This document shows positions 7,435-13,109 of a stretch of DNA of 14,744 bases, in pieces (within the stretch, counting starts at the first letter, position 1; each line of letters opens with the position of its first letter). A program made the position numbers and the translations under genes. Source of the stretch: Oscillospiraceae bacterium (GTDB lineage: Bacteria; Bacillota; Clostridia; Oscillospirales; Oscillospiraceae); the NCBI GenBank assembly GCA_017936205.1, contig JAGBGB010000074.1:1-14744 (forward strand), in the 5' to 3' direction. The notes below the pieces were generated by a model. That model was not told where the DNA came from and did no database searches. It was given only the letters and a program-made list of their open reading frames with translations.

Positions 7435-7641
7435 ATCGTATATGACCGACTGTGGGAGACAATGAAAAAACGAGGTATTTCTCAATATAAATTGTTAAAA
7501 GAGTACAAAGTCAGCAGTGGGCAGCTTGACCGATTGCGCAAAAATGAAAATGTCAGCACCTTTACGCTGAATCAATTATGTAGGATTCTACAATGTCACT
7601 TGGAAGATATTGCTGAATACAAAGACGATCTATCGCTTTGA
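7432..7641 (+). CDS. Small Cro/CI (XRE) family helix-turn-helix regulator
   Basis: This is a 69-residue DNA-binding protein made of little more than one helix-turn-helix domain. Residues 5-60 match the compact Cro/CI class frequent in Clostridia and their mobile elements: RLWETMKKRGISQYKLLKEY, then SSGQLDRLRKNENVS (recognition helix region) and LNQLCRILQCHLEDI. It is divergent from the two lipoprotein genes and shares a 114-bp control region with them, so it probably represses them and itself. A good AGGAGG site sits 11 nt upstream of the ATG, inside the inverted repeat at 7395-7434. It is immediately followed by the ktrA relic. No target is proven. Confidence 0.9.
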   Translation: MIVYDRLWETMKKRGISQYKLLKEYKVSSGQLDRLRKNENVSTFTLNQLCRILQCHLEDIAEYKDDLSL

Positions 7642-7664
7642 AGAAGCATTTTAGTTTTCTCATT

Positions 7665-7821
7665 AGGGATATCTGCCAGAAATACAACTTCAATGACGTT
7701 GCTGTAAAAAAACGAGCAGACCATGAACCCCACCCTGGGTCTCGGCAACTATTTCCGACAGGGAGCTCACATTCTGCTGATCGGAAAGTTTGACGAAGTC
7801 TTTAAAATAGCAGGGAAATAG
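7665..7821 (+). pseudogene. Relic of the 3' end of a second ktrA (frameshifted)
   Basis: From GAT at 7668 the sequence aligns with the last part of ktrA. Reading through, it encodes D-I-C-Q-K-Y-N-F-N against D-V-R-R-K-Y-N-I-N. After an extra A in the 7-A run at 7706-7712, it continues MNPTLGLGNYFRQG then AHILLIGKFDEVFKI and a TAG at 7819-7821, against MNPNLGPGYHFQQG and DHILVIGKFDEAFRI in ktrA. About 20 of the last 32 residues are identical. Removing one A restores the frame exactly. There is no Rossmann domain or start, so it is not a working gene. It is either an old duplicate or the stump of the original ktrA end left when the cassette arrived. Confidence 0.9.
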
Positions 7822-7841
7822 GGAAATTACGAGATAAAACC

Positions 7842-7870
7842 TTGCATTTGTCGGGGAGCTGTGTTATAAT
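7842..7870 (+). promoter_or_regulatory. Sigma-A promoter for the gtrA-like gene
   Basis: TTGCAT (7842-7847), 17 bp, TATAAT (7865-7870). It starts 20 bp after the ktrA relic's stop and about 30 bp before the gtrA-like start, giving a leader of roughly 22 nt. Confidence 0.85.
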
Positions 7871-7899
7871 CATTCCATCTTTGTATTTTTGGTGATGGA

Positions 7900-8379
7900 A
7901 TGAAAACAGTCAGGAGCATGGTGGATCGAGCCTTCGTTCTCTATCTGATCGTGGGCGTTCTGAATTTCATATTTTGCACTGCACTGATGTTCTTCCTGTT
8001 CAACGTATGTGGAGTCAGTGAGCATGTGGCTCCACTGATCAACTACGGTTTGGGCAGCCTGATCTGGGTCCTCGGCTGCAGATATGTGGTGTTCCCGGGA
8101 GTGAAGTCCGGACTGCAGCAGTATGTCCGCTTCGGTGTGGAGGTTTTGATCTGCTACGCAGTGTCTTACTATCTTCTGGCACCTTATGCAGTACGCTTTC
8201 TGCTGGAGAGCGACAGGATCTATGAGTGGTTCACCTTCGGCGGTGGTGCAAAGGTAGAGGCAAATTGCGAAATGGCAGCAGGCTCCCTGATCTATGCCCT
8301 GCTGAACTATTTCGGACAGCGGTATTTTGTATTTACCGATCGCTTCCAATATCAGAAGAAACAATATATCAAAAAATGA
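7900..8379 (+). CDS. GtrA-like membrane protein
   Basis: This 159-residue protein has four predicted membrane helices (roughly 10-33, 42-62, 78-98 and 128-147). It has the hallmark C-terminal motif NYFGQRYFVF (about 139-148) of the GtrA/DPMS family, and the paired motif LGSLIWVLGCRYVVF in the second helix region, where aromatic residues precede FxF-like ends. Family members are thought to help move or anchor polyprenyl-linked sugars for cell-wall or surface glycan decoration, usually beside a glycosyltransferase; none is present here. Its own promoter lies just upstream, but the ribosome site (GGTGATGG) is weak. The stop codon lies inside the stem of the terminator at 8372-8409. Confidence 0.87.
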   Translation: MKTVRSMVDRAFVLYLIVGVLNFIFCTALMFFLFNVCGVSEHVAPLINYGLGSLIWVLGCRYVVFPGVKSGLQQYVRFGVEVLICYAVSYYLLAPYAVRFLLESDRIYEWFTFGGGAKVEANCEMAAGSLIYALLNYFGQRYFVFTDRFQYQKKQYIKK

Positions 8380-8409
8380 CATTCTTCCCCGGTGGAGAAT
8401 GTCATTTTT
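8372..8409 (+). terminator. Terminator overlapping the gtrA stop codon
   Basis: A perfect 14-bp stem (AAAAATGACATTCT at 8372-8385 with AGAATGTCATTTTT at 8396-8409) encloses a 10-nt loop and ends in T5. It includes the TGA of the gtrA-like gene at 8377-8379, and its right arm ends only 12 nt before the next gene's ATG. The A-run on the left and T-run on the right make it usable in both directions. Confidence 0.88.
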
Positions 8410-8421
8410 GCAGGAGGAAAC

Positions 8422-9264
8422 ATGGGAAAGTTTACGGGAATGCTGTTTACCAGCGATTTTGATCATACGATTTCAGACCATGAGGACAGAGTGCCTCAGG
8501 TTAATTTAGAAGCTATTTCATATTTTATAGAGGAGGGTGGCTATTTCTGCCTGAACACAGGCAGAAGTCTTGCTGCAGCTCGGAGCAGAGCGCTGCAGAT
8601 CCCCTGCAATGCTCCCTGTCTATTGTGCAACGGTGCAGCCTGCTATGATTACCGTAAGGAGGAGTTGATCTTTGCCCACGCACTGTCGGAGAGCGCCGAG
8701 GAGCTTCTGCCCCATTTGCAGGAAGCGGGAGTTAGCATTGAGATCCAAGGCTTGCACGCCCACTACGGTGCTGCGCCCATTCCCTCCAGAGAGCCTATGC
8801 TCAGCAAGGCAGGGCTGGAAATGGTGATCACCGAGGATCCTCCTAAGCCTTGGATGAAGATCATCCTCTGCGGCACAGAGGGGAGCGTGTTAGAGAGCTA
8901 TTCTCAAGCAGATCCTGTGGAGCTGCAGCGGTTCCGTGAGCTGAAGAAGCGAGTGGATGCCCTGTGCGGAGGGGACTATTATGTGACCTGCTCCATGCCC
9001 AGAGTCATAGAGATCGGCAATCCCCACTACACCAAGGCCACAGGTGCCAGAGAGCTGGCACGGCTGCTGGGTTGCCATACTCTGATCTGCGCAGGAGATG
9101 CGCCTAACGACACACCTATGCTGCTGGAGGGAGATTGGTGCTTCTGCCCCACAGATTGCAGCCCGGAGATCTTAGCGCTGCCCAACATCATCCCCACGGT
9201 TCCCAGCTCACAGGGAGCCATTGCCGCTGCCATTGCTTATTTGGAAGCACAAATGGGGAAATAG
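8422..9264 (+). CDS. HAD-superfamily (Cof-type, IIB) phosphatase
   Basis: This is a predicted cytoplasmic magnesium-dependent phosphatase acting on a small phosphorylated metabolite such as a sugar phosphate or flavin phosphate; the substrate is not readable. The 280-residue protein has motif I SDFDHT with nucleophile Asp12 and acid/base Asp14, motif II LNTGRS, a Lys in HYTKATG as motif III, and motif IV GDAPNDT (Asp226, Asp230). The segment between motifs II and III is large enough for the C2-type cap. The ATG at 8422 is chosen because GGAGG lies 4-9 nt upstream; the in-frame ATG at 8392 lies in the terminator loop. It has no evident promoter of its own within the 42 bp after gtrA. Confidence 0.92.
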   Translation: MGKFTGMLFTSDFDHTISDHEDRVPQVNLEAISYFIEEGGYFCLNTGRSLAAARSRALQIPCNAPCLLCNGAACYDYRKEELIFAHALSESAEELLPHLQEAGVSIEIQGLHAHYGAAPIPSREPMLSKAGLEMVITEDPPKPWMKIILCGTEGSVLESYSQADPVELQRFRELKKRVDALCGGDYYVTCSMPRVIEIGNPHYTKATGARELARLLGCHTLICAGDAPNDTPMLLEGDWCFCPTDCSPEILALPNIIPTVPSSQGAIAAAIAYLEAQMGK

Positions 9265-9281
9265 AAGCACGAAAAGGTAAG

Positions 9282-9320
9282 GAAAGCGGGAGGGCTGCGT
9301 TGTACAGCCTTCCCGCTTTC
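9282..9320 (+). terminator. Hairpin terminator after the HAD gene
   Basis: A 16-bp stem (GAAAGCGGGAGGGCTG at 9282-9297 with CAGCCTTCCCGCTTTC at 9305-9320, one G-U pair) has a 7-nt loop. It lies 17 bp past the HAD stop. No long T-run follows (TCCATAATACTG), but the stem is strong and GC-rich. Confidence 0.8.
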
Positions 9321-9324
9321 TCCA

Positions 9325-9412
9325 TAATACTGTTTCTTGATAAAATGGTTTGAAAACCATTTTATTGCAGGATGAATATCCTGCACCGCCTATGGCGGCA
9401 AGAACAGTATTA
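9325..9412. repeat. Cloverleaf palindromic element 1
   Basis: An outer stem (TAATACTGTTTCTTG at 9325-9339 with CAAGAACAGTATTA at 9399-9412, one bulged T) encloses three hairpins that abut without a spare base. They are ATAAAATGGTT/AACCATTTTAT (9340-9365), TGCAGGAT/ATCCTGCA (9366-9385) and CCGCC/GGCGG (9386-9398). Together they make a four-way junction with nearly every base paired. No reading frame of interest crosses it. It lies between two convergent genes. It is not tRNA-like in sequence. Confidence 0.85.
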
Positions 9413-9416
9413 CAGG

Positions 9417-9493
9417 TTATTTCTTGGCGGCTTTGCCGCCATGCCGCTTACCAGGGGCATAATAAAACGGTTAATCCGTTTTATTAGAAATAA
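9417..9493. repeat. Cloverleaf palindromic element 2
   Basis: This element has the same architecture 4 bp after the first. The outer stem TTATTTCT (9417-9424) pairs with AGAAATAA (9486-9493) and encloses TGGCGGC/GCCGCCA (9425-9441). Next is a weaker TGCC...GGCA hairpin (9442-9459, with an internal CT/AG and a G-G mismatch), then AATAAAACGG/CCGTTTTATT (9461-9485). The sequences differ from element 1, but the layout is the same. It ends 26 bp from the stop of the minus-strand lipoprotein gene and may end that gene's transcript. Confidence 0.8.
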
Positions 9494-9519
9494 GTATAAG
9501 TGCTTCTGTTGTGGCAGGA

Positions 9520-10221
9520 TTATCCCTTGTAGTCAAAGAACTCCATAGGAGCAGTGCCATCTCTGCCATCGTATTGCAGAATATATCCATCGCCCACACC
9601 GTTAGGGGCTACGATCTCTATATAATAGGTGGGGAAGCCCTCAGGACGGGGCAGCACACTGTAGATGATACAGCCGTCTCCTACCAAGGTAGAGTATTCC
9701 GGCTCCTCTGCAAGGGTATAGCTGCTGTAGTCCTCACTCCATTCCAGCGCATAGAGGTTTACATAACTTCCGACGAAACGGGGAATAATATAGGCACATT
9801 CGTACTCGCCCTCCATCCAAAGAGTGGTGTACTGAGGAGGATGATCCACCGGCTCGTTTAGCACCAAGCCCAGCTTGTCACCGTATTGGCTGTAGGGAGA
9901 CCATGCAGAGCTTTCCTCCGGCAGAGCCTGAAGGGGAGGGTTGGTTTCTGTAGGCTGGGTAGTTCCCTCGGTGATCTGTGGAGCTTCCTCCGTCGTGGGG
10001 GCAAGGGCTTCGGAGGTTGAGGGAATCGCTTCGGTGGTTGAGGGGACAGCTTCGGTGGCTTGTGTCACATCATCAGCAGGGAGGAGTGCATCGTTGGGCG
10101 TTTTTGTTTCTCGGGTAGCTGCAGTAGGCTCAGAGGTGGGCTCGGCTTCTGTGGGCTCCGAATTTGCACTGCAAGCACACAGAAGCAGGCAGAGGGATAG
10201 AAGGAAGATGATTTTTTTCAC
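9520..10221 (-). CDS. Lipoprotein with Thr/Glu/Pro stalk and unknown C-terminal domain
   Basis: This is a 233-residue predicted surface lipoprotein. The lipoprotein signal ends in LCAC with Cys17. It is followed by about 85 residues rich in Thr, Glu, Pro, Ser and Ala (units like EPTSEPT, TEAIPSTSEA) that form an extended stalk. The folded part, about 106-233, starts near SSAWSPYSQYGDKL, is rich in Tyr and acidic residues, and has no motif I recognise. The start is a GTG at 10221, supported by AAGGAGA 9 nt upstream and by the signal sequence that follows at once. It is divergent from the vanZ-metG promoter and convergent with the HAD gene. The stalk resembles linkers in the secreted protein at 13110. 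Confidence 0.85.
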   Translation of the reverse strand: MKKIIFLLSLCLLLCACSANSEPTEAEPTSEPTAATRETKTPNDALLPADDVTQATEAVPSTTEAIPSTSEALAPTTEEAPQITEGTTQPTETNPPLQALPEESSAWSPYSQYGDKLGLVLNEPVDHPPQYTTLWMEGEYECAYIIPRFVGSYVNLYALEWSEDYSSYTLAEEPEYSTLVGDGCIIYSVLPRPEGFPTYYIEIVAPNGVGDGYILQYDGRDGTAPMEFFDYKG

Positions 10222-10251
10222 GGTTTCGCTCTCCTTTTCGTTGTTCTATTC

Positions 10252-10280
10252 TTGCACTTTCCGGGATCTTATGATATAAT
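10252..10280 (+). promoter_or_regulatory. Sigma-A promoter for vanZ-metG
   Basis: TTGCAC (10252-10257), 17 bp, TATAAT (10275-10280). Transcription would start near 10287, leaving a leader of about 28 nt before the vanZ-like start. This is too short for a T-box or SAM riboswitch, which rules out those controls of metG at this site. Confidence 0.88.
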
Positions 10281-10314
10281 AGCACAAACTATGTCGTTTG
10301 TGGAGATGTTATTT

Positions 10315-10734
10315 ATGAGTAATCCAAAATTTCGTTTCTGGTTAATCCTTACAATTCTGTGGATGGGCGTGATCTATGTCATGTCCGCTATGTCTGCTGA
10401 GATCAGCACGGCACAGAGCACCAGCGTGTGGGAAGTCCTACATACCATTTGGCCTGACCTGACCCATGAGATGGTTCGGAAGATCGCTCATGGTTTGGAG
10501 TATCTGGTTCTCGGCGGCTTCTCTCTGGGAATGTTCTTCAACACCAAGAGCTTTAAGGTAGCCAAGCCTATGCTGTTTTCTCTGCTGGTTGCTCTGGGAG
10601 ATGAGACTCTGCAGCTCCATGTAGCAGGTCGCAGCAGTGAGGTCATGGATGTATGGATCGACTTTGGCGGTGCTGTTGTAGGCATTCTGCTCTTCTGGGC
10701 TATTCTGACCGTTCGTAAAAATCAAAAAAAATAA
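10315..10734 (+). CDS. VanZ-family membrane protein
   Basis: This 139-residue integral membrane protein of the VanZ-like family has helices at about 8-25, 58-78, 86-104 and 113-133. The family's conserved positions are present: the SAMSAE segment after helix 1, RKIAHGLEYLVLGG (Lys and His) in helix 2, DETLQL with RSSEVMDVWIDFGGAVVG in the last part. VanZ itself gives low-level teicoplanin resistance, but most family members are of unknown function, so no resistance is claimed. The ATG at 10315 is preferred over the upstream ATGs because GGAG lies 9 nt before it; the one at 10291 has no ribosome site. It is 22 bp from metG and shares its promoter. Confidence 0.85.
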   Translation: MSNPKFRFWLILTILWMGVIYVMSAMSAEISTAQSTSVWEVLHTIWPDLTHEMVRKIAHGLEYLVLGGFSLGMFFNTKSFKVAKPMLFSLLVALGDETLQLHVAGRSSEVMDVWIDFGGAVVGILLFWAILTVRKNQKK

Positions 10735-10756
10735 GGCAAGAAAGAAGGCATATTCT

Positions 10757-12712
10757 ATGTGTGATTCCTGCAAGAAGTTTTATATTACCACCCCTATTTA
10801 CTATCCCTCTGATAAGCTGCACATTGGTCATACCTACTGCACCGTAGCTACCGATGCTATGGCACGGTATAAGAGACTCCGTGGCTATGATGTGCTGTTC
10901 CTTACCGGAACCGATGAGCATGGTCAGAAGATCGAGACCCGTGCCAAGGAGGCCGGTATTACTCCCCAGCAGTTTGTGGACAACATCGTCACAGGAGAGA
11001 AGGGTGTTTTGGATCTGTGGAAGCTCATGAACATTTCCTATGACCGCTTTATCCGTACCACCGATGATTACCATGTTGCCGCTATCCAGAAGATCTTTAA
11101 GAAGATGTACGAGAAGGGCGACATTTATAAGGGTAAGTATGAGGGAATGTACTGCACTCCCTGTGAATCCTTCTGGACCCAGAGCCAGCTGAAGGATGGC
11201 AAGTGCCCTGATTGTGGCAGAGACTGCCAGCCTGCTGAGGAGGAGGCTTACTTCTTCCGTCTTTCCAAGTATGCACAGCCCGTTCGGGATCTGCTGACCA
11301 ATACGGATTTCTTAGAGCCCCGCAGCCGTGTCAATGAAATGGTCAATAATTTCATCGATGCAGGCTTGGAGGATCTGTGCGTATCCCGTACAAGCTTTAC
11401 CTGGGGCGTTCCCGTAGACTTTGATCCCGGTCATGTGGTCTATGTTTGGGTGGATGCCCTGTTTAATTATACTACTGCCTTGGGCTTCCTGAATGATAAG
11501 TATGAGGATTATGCCAAGTACTGGCCTGCAGATGTGCATTTTGTGGGCAAGGAGATCGTTCGCTTCCATTCTATTATTTGGCCTGCTATGCTTATGAGCA
11601 TGGAGATGCCCCTTCCCAAGAAGGTCTACGGACACGGCTGGCTGCTGCTGGACGGTGGGAAGATGTCCAAGTCCAAGGGTAATGTGGTAGATCCTCAGGT
11701 TCTGGCAGACCGCTACGGTGTGGATGCCCTGCGCTTCTTCCTGCTGCGTTCCTTCCCCTTCGGCTCAGATGGCAACTTCTCCAATGAGCTGCTGATCTCC
11801 TGTATCAATACGGATCTTGCTAACGACATCGGTAATCTGGTCTCCCGTACAGTAGCTATGGTGCAGAAGTACTTCGGCGGCACCCTGCCTGCAGAGCAGA
11901 ACTACGATGCCGAGAAGGATGACGAGCTGGTCAAGCTGGCATCCGGTCTGTGGGAACGCTATGAGAAGCAGATGGAGGCATATGCCTTCCAGAATGCTCT
12001 GGCAGAGATCTTCGCAGTGATCTCCCGTGCCAATAAGTATATTGACGAGAACGCTCCTTGGATCCTTGCCAAGGATGAGGCAAACAAGCCCCGTCTTGCG
12101 AAGGTCATGTATCATCTGTTGGAGACCATCCGCATTTGTGCCGGCCTGCTGCAGCCCTTCATGCCTGCCACCAGCGAGGAGATCCTTCGCCGTATCGGTG
12201 CTGAGGATGGTTCCTGGGAAGCTCTGTGCAGCTTCGGCGGTTTGAAGGCAGAAGCCACGGTTACTGCCGGTCCTGCCCTCTTCCCCCGTATCGATGCACA
12301 GAAGGAGCTTGAGGAGCTGGAGGCCCTTAACGCCAAGCCTCAGGAGCCCGAGACTCCTGCAGAGGATCCCCTTCCCGAGCCTCTGCCTCCCATTTGCTTC
12401 GATGATTTCTGCAAGGTAGAAATGACCGTTGTAAAGGTTCTGGAGTGCGAGAATGTGAAGAAGTCCGACAAGCTCCTGAAGTTTACCCTGAACGATGGAA
12501 CCGACACCCCCCGTCAGATCCTCTCCGGCATTGCCAAGTATTACAAGCCCGAGGAGCTTATTGGCAAGACTCTGGTAGCCGTTACCAATCTGCCTCCCCG
12601 TAAGATGATGGGCAGAGAGTCCTGCGGCATGATCCTGTCTGCCGAGCGAGGCGACAAGCTCCAGGTGGTTATGCTGGATGACTCCATCCCCGCCGGTGCA
12701 AGACTGGTATAA
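10757..12712 (+). CDS. metG: Methionyl-tRNA synthetase
   Basis: This essential cytoplasmic enzyme charges methionine onto elongator and initiator tRNA-Met. The 651-residue protein has a class Ia Rossmann catalytic domain with HIGH (22-25) and KMSKS (302-306). A zinc knuckle in the connective insertion carries Cys133, Cys136, Cys150 and Cys153 (one C-x2-C pair of pairs, the single-zinc form). An all-helical anticodon-binding domain follows (about 350-500). After a Pro/Glu-rich linker near 530-545, a C-terminal Trbp111/EMAPII-like tRNA-binding OB-fold runs from FDDFCKVEM to the end and promotes dimerisation. A GAAGG site precedes the ATG by 8 nt. It is cotranscribed with the vanZ-like gene and closed by the terminator at 12742-12776. 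Confidence 0.98.
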   Translation: MCDSCKKFYITTPIYYPSDKLHIGHTYCTVATDAMARYKRLRGYDVLFLTGTDEHGQKIETRAKEAGITPQQFVDNIVTGEKGVLDLWKLMNISYDRFIRTTDDYHVAAIQKIFKKMYEKGDIYKGKYEGMYCTPCESFWTQSQLKDGKCPDCGRDCQPAEEEAYFFRLSKYAQPVRDLLTNTDFLEPRSRVNEMVNNFIDAGLEDLCVSRTSFTWGVPVDFDPGHVVYVWVDALFNYTTALGFLNDKYEDYAKYWPADVHFVGKEIVRFHSIIWPAMLMSMEMPLPKKVYGHGWLLLDGGKMSKSKGNVVDPQVLADRYGVDALRFFLLRSFPFGSDGNFSNELLISCINTDLANDIGNLVSRTVAMVQKYFGGTLPAEQNYDAEKDDELVKLASGLWERYEKQMEAYAFQNALAEIFAVISRANKYIDENAPWILAKDEANKPRLAKVMYHLLETIRICAGLLQPFMPATSEEILRRIGAEDGSWEALCSFGGLKAEATVTAGPALFPRIDAQKELEELEALNAKPQEPETPAEDPLPEPLPPICFDDFCKVEMTVVKVLECENVKKSDKLLKFTLNDGTDTPRQILSGIAKYYKPEELIGKTLVAVTNLPPRKMMGRESCGMILSAERGDKLQVVMLDDSIPAGARLV

Positions 12713-12741
12713 ACCACAGAAAACAATAACCCTAAAGCTAC

Positions 12742-12776
12742 AGGAGCCGACCCACACCCGTGAGTCGGCTCCTTTC
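12742..12776 (+). terminator. Rho-independent terminator of metG
   Basis: The stem AGGAGCCGAC (12742-12751) and GTCGGCTCCT (12764-12773) is a perfect 10 bp, with a possible inner CAC/GTG extension in the loop, followed by a short TTTC tract. It lies 29 bp past the metG stop. Confidence 0.87.
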
Positions 12777-12803
12777 TACGCTCAATTTCCCCATCAAATT
12801 CCC

Positions 12804-12906
12804 ATTTATCGTACAGTTTGATTTACCCCTTCGTAGGGGCGCGCATCGCGCGTCCGGTTCATGACGGAACGGCATGAACACAAAAACCACCGAAAATAAT
12901 GTATTT
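12804..12906 (-). repeat. Dispersed palindromic repeat, copy 2
   Basis: Its reverse complement matches positions 1-104 of the window almost base for base, with about five differences after the first ten positions. Three of these fall in the first hairpin (GTTCATGCCG/CGTCATGAAC, one mismatch) and leave it foldable. The core GGACGCGC-rATGCGCGCCCCTACGAAGGGG is kept. Confidence 0.92.
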
Positions 12907-12929
12907 CCCAAAAAATCGAAACATTTTTC

Positions 12930-13015
12930 ACAACCACCAATTCTTGGCGGTTGTCGGACGCGCAATGCGCGCCCCTACGCAGCGGTGAACGAGGCAGCTC
13001 GATAAATCGGAATTT
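12930..13015 (+). repeat. Dispersed palindromic repeat, copy 3 (variant first hairpin)
   Basis: It shares the core (GGACGCGCAATGCGCGCCCC, 12955-12974) and the tail GATAAATCGGAATTT with copy 1. The first hairpin is replaced by an unrelated one of the same size: ACAACCACCAA (12930-12940) with TTGGCGGTTGT (12944-12954), 11 bp with one mismatch. The part between core and tail is diverged. It lies head to head with copy 2. Confidence 0.82.
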
Positions 13016-13027
13016 TTAAATCTGAGG

Positions 13028-13056
13028 TAGACAGATTTGGAACGATATGGTATAAT
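13028..13056 (+). promoter_or_regulatory. Extended -10 sigma-A promoter of the secreted protein gene
   Basis: TAGACA (13028-13033), 17 bp, TATAAT (13051-13056), with TG one base before the -10 (13048-13049), i.e. an extended -10. It begins 13 bp after repeat copy 3 and gives a leader of about 46 nt before the ATG at 13110. Confidence 0.85.
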
Positions 13057-13109
13057 ACTTGCAATTGCTTTAGCGCAATGAAATATAAAAATGAAAAGGA
13101 GACGAACGT

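Larger units (their letters stand above)
12713..13109. other. 397-bp intergenic region between metG and the secreted protein gene
   Basis: There is no supportable gene here. The region holds, in order, the metG terminator, dispersed repeat copy 2 (inverse orientation), a short AT-rich spacer (12907-12929), dispersed repeat copy 3 (direct orientation), and the promoter of the gene at 13110. Short open frames in it are artefacts of the repeats. Confidence 0.85.

Noticed and set aside
6105..7821. Active integrative element
   Set aside because: There is no integrase, relaxase or transposase, and the two ktrA ends are too diverged to be fresh attachment sites. Only a past insertion is proposed.
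9325..9493. Cloverleaf fold as a tRNA or tRNA-like gene pair
   Set aside because: There is no anticodon arm, no T-loop GTTCRA, no D-loop GG and no 7-bp acceptor with CCA or discriminator. The junctions have no linker bases, and the arms are the wrong sizes.
10252..10314. T-box or SAM riboswitch controlling metG, or an earlier vanZ start
   Set aside because: The mapped-by-eye promoter leaves a leader of about 28 nt and metG follows vanZ by only 22 bp, so there is no space for such a leader. Upstream ATGs lack ribosome sites.
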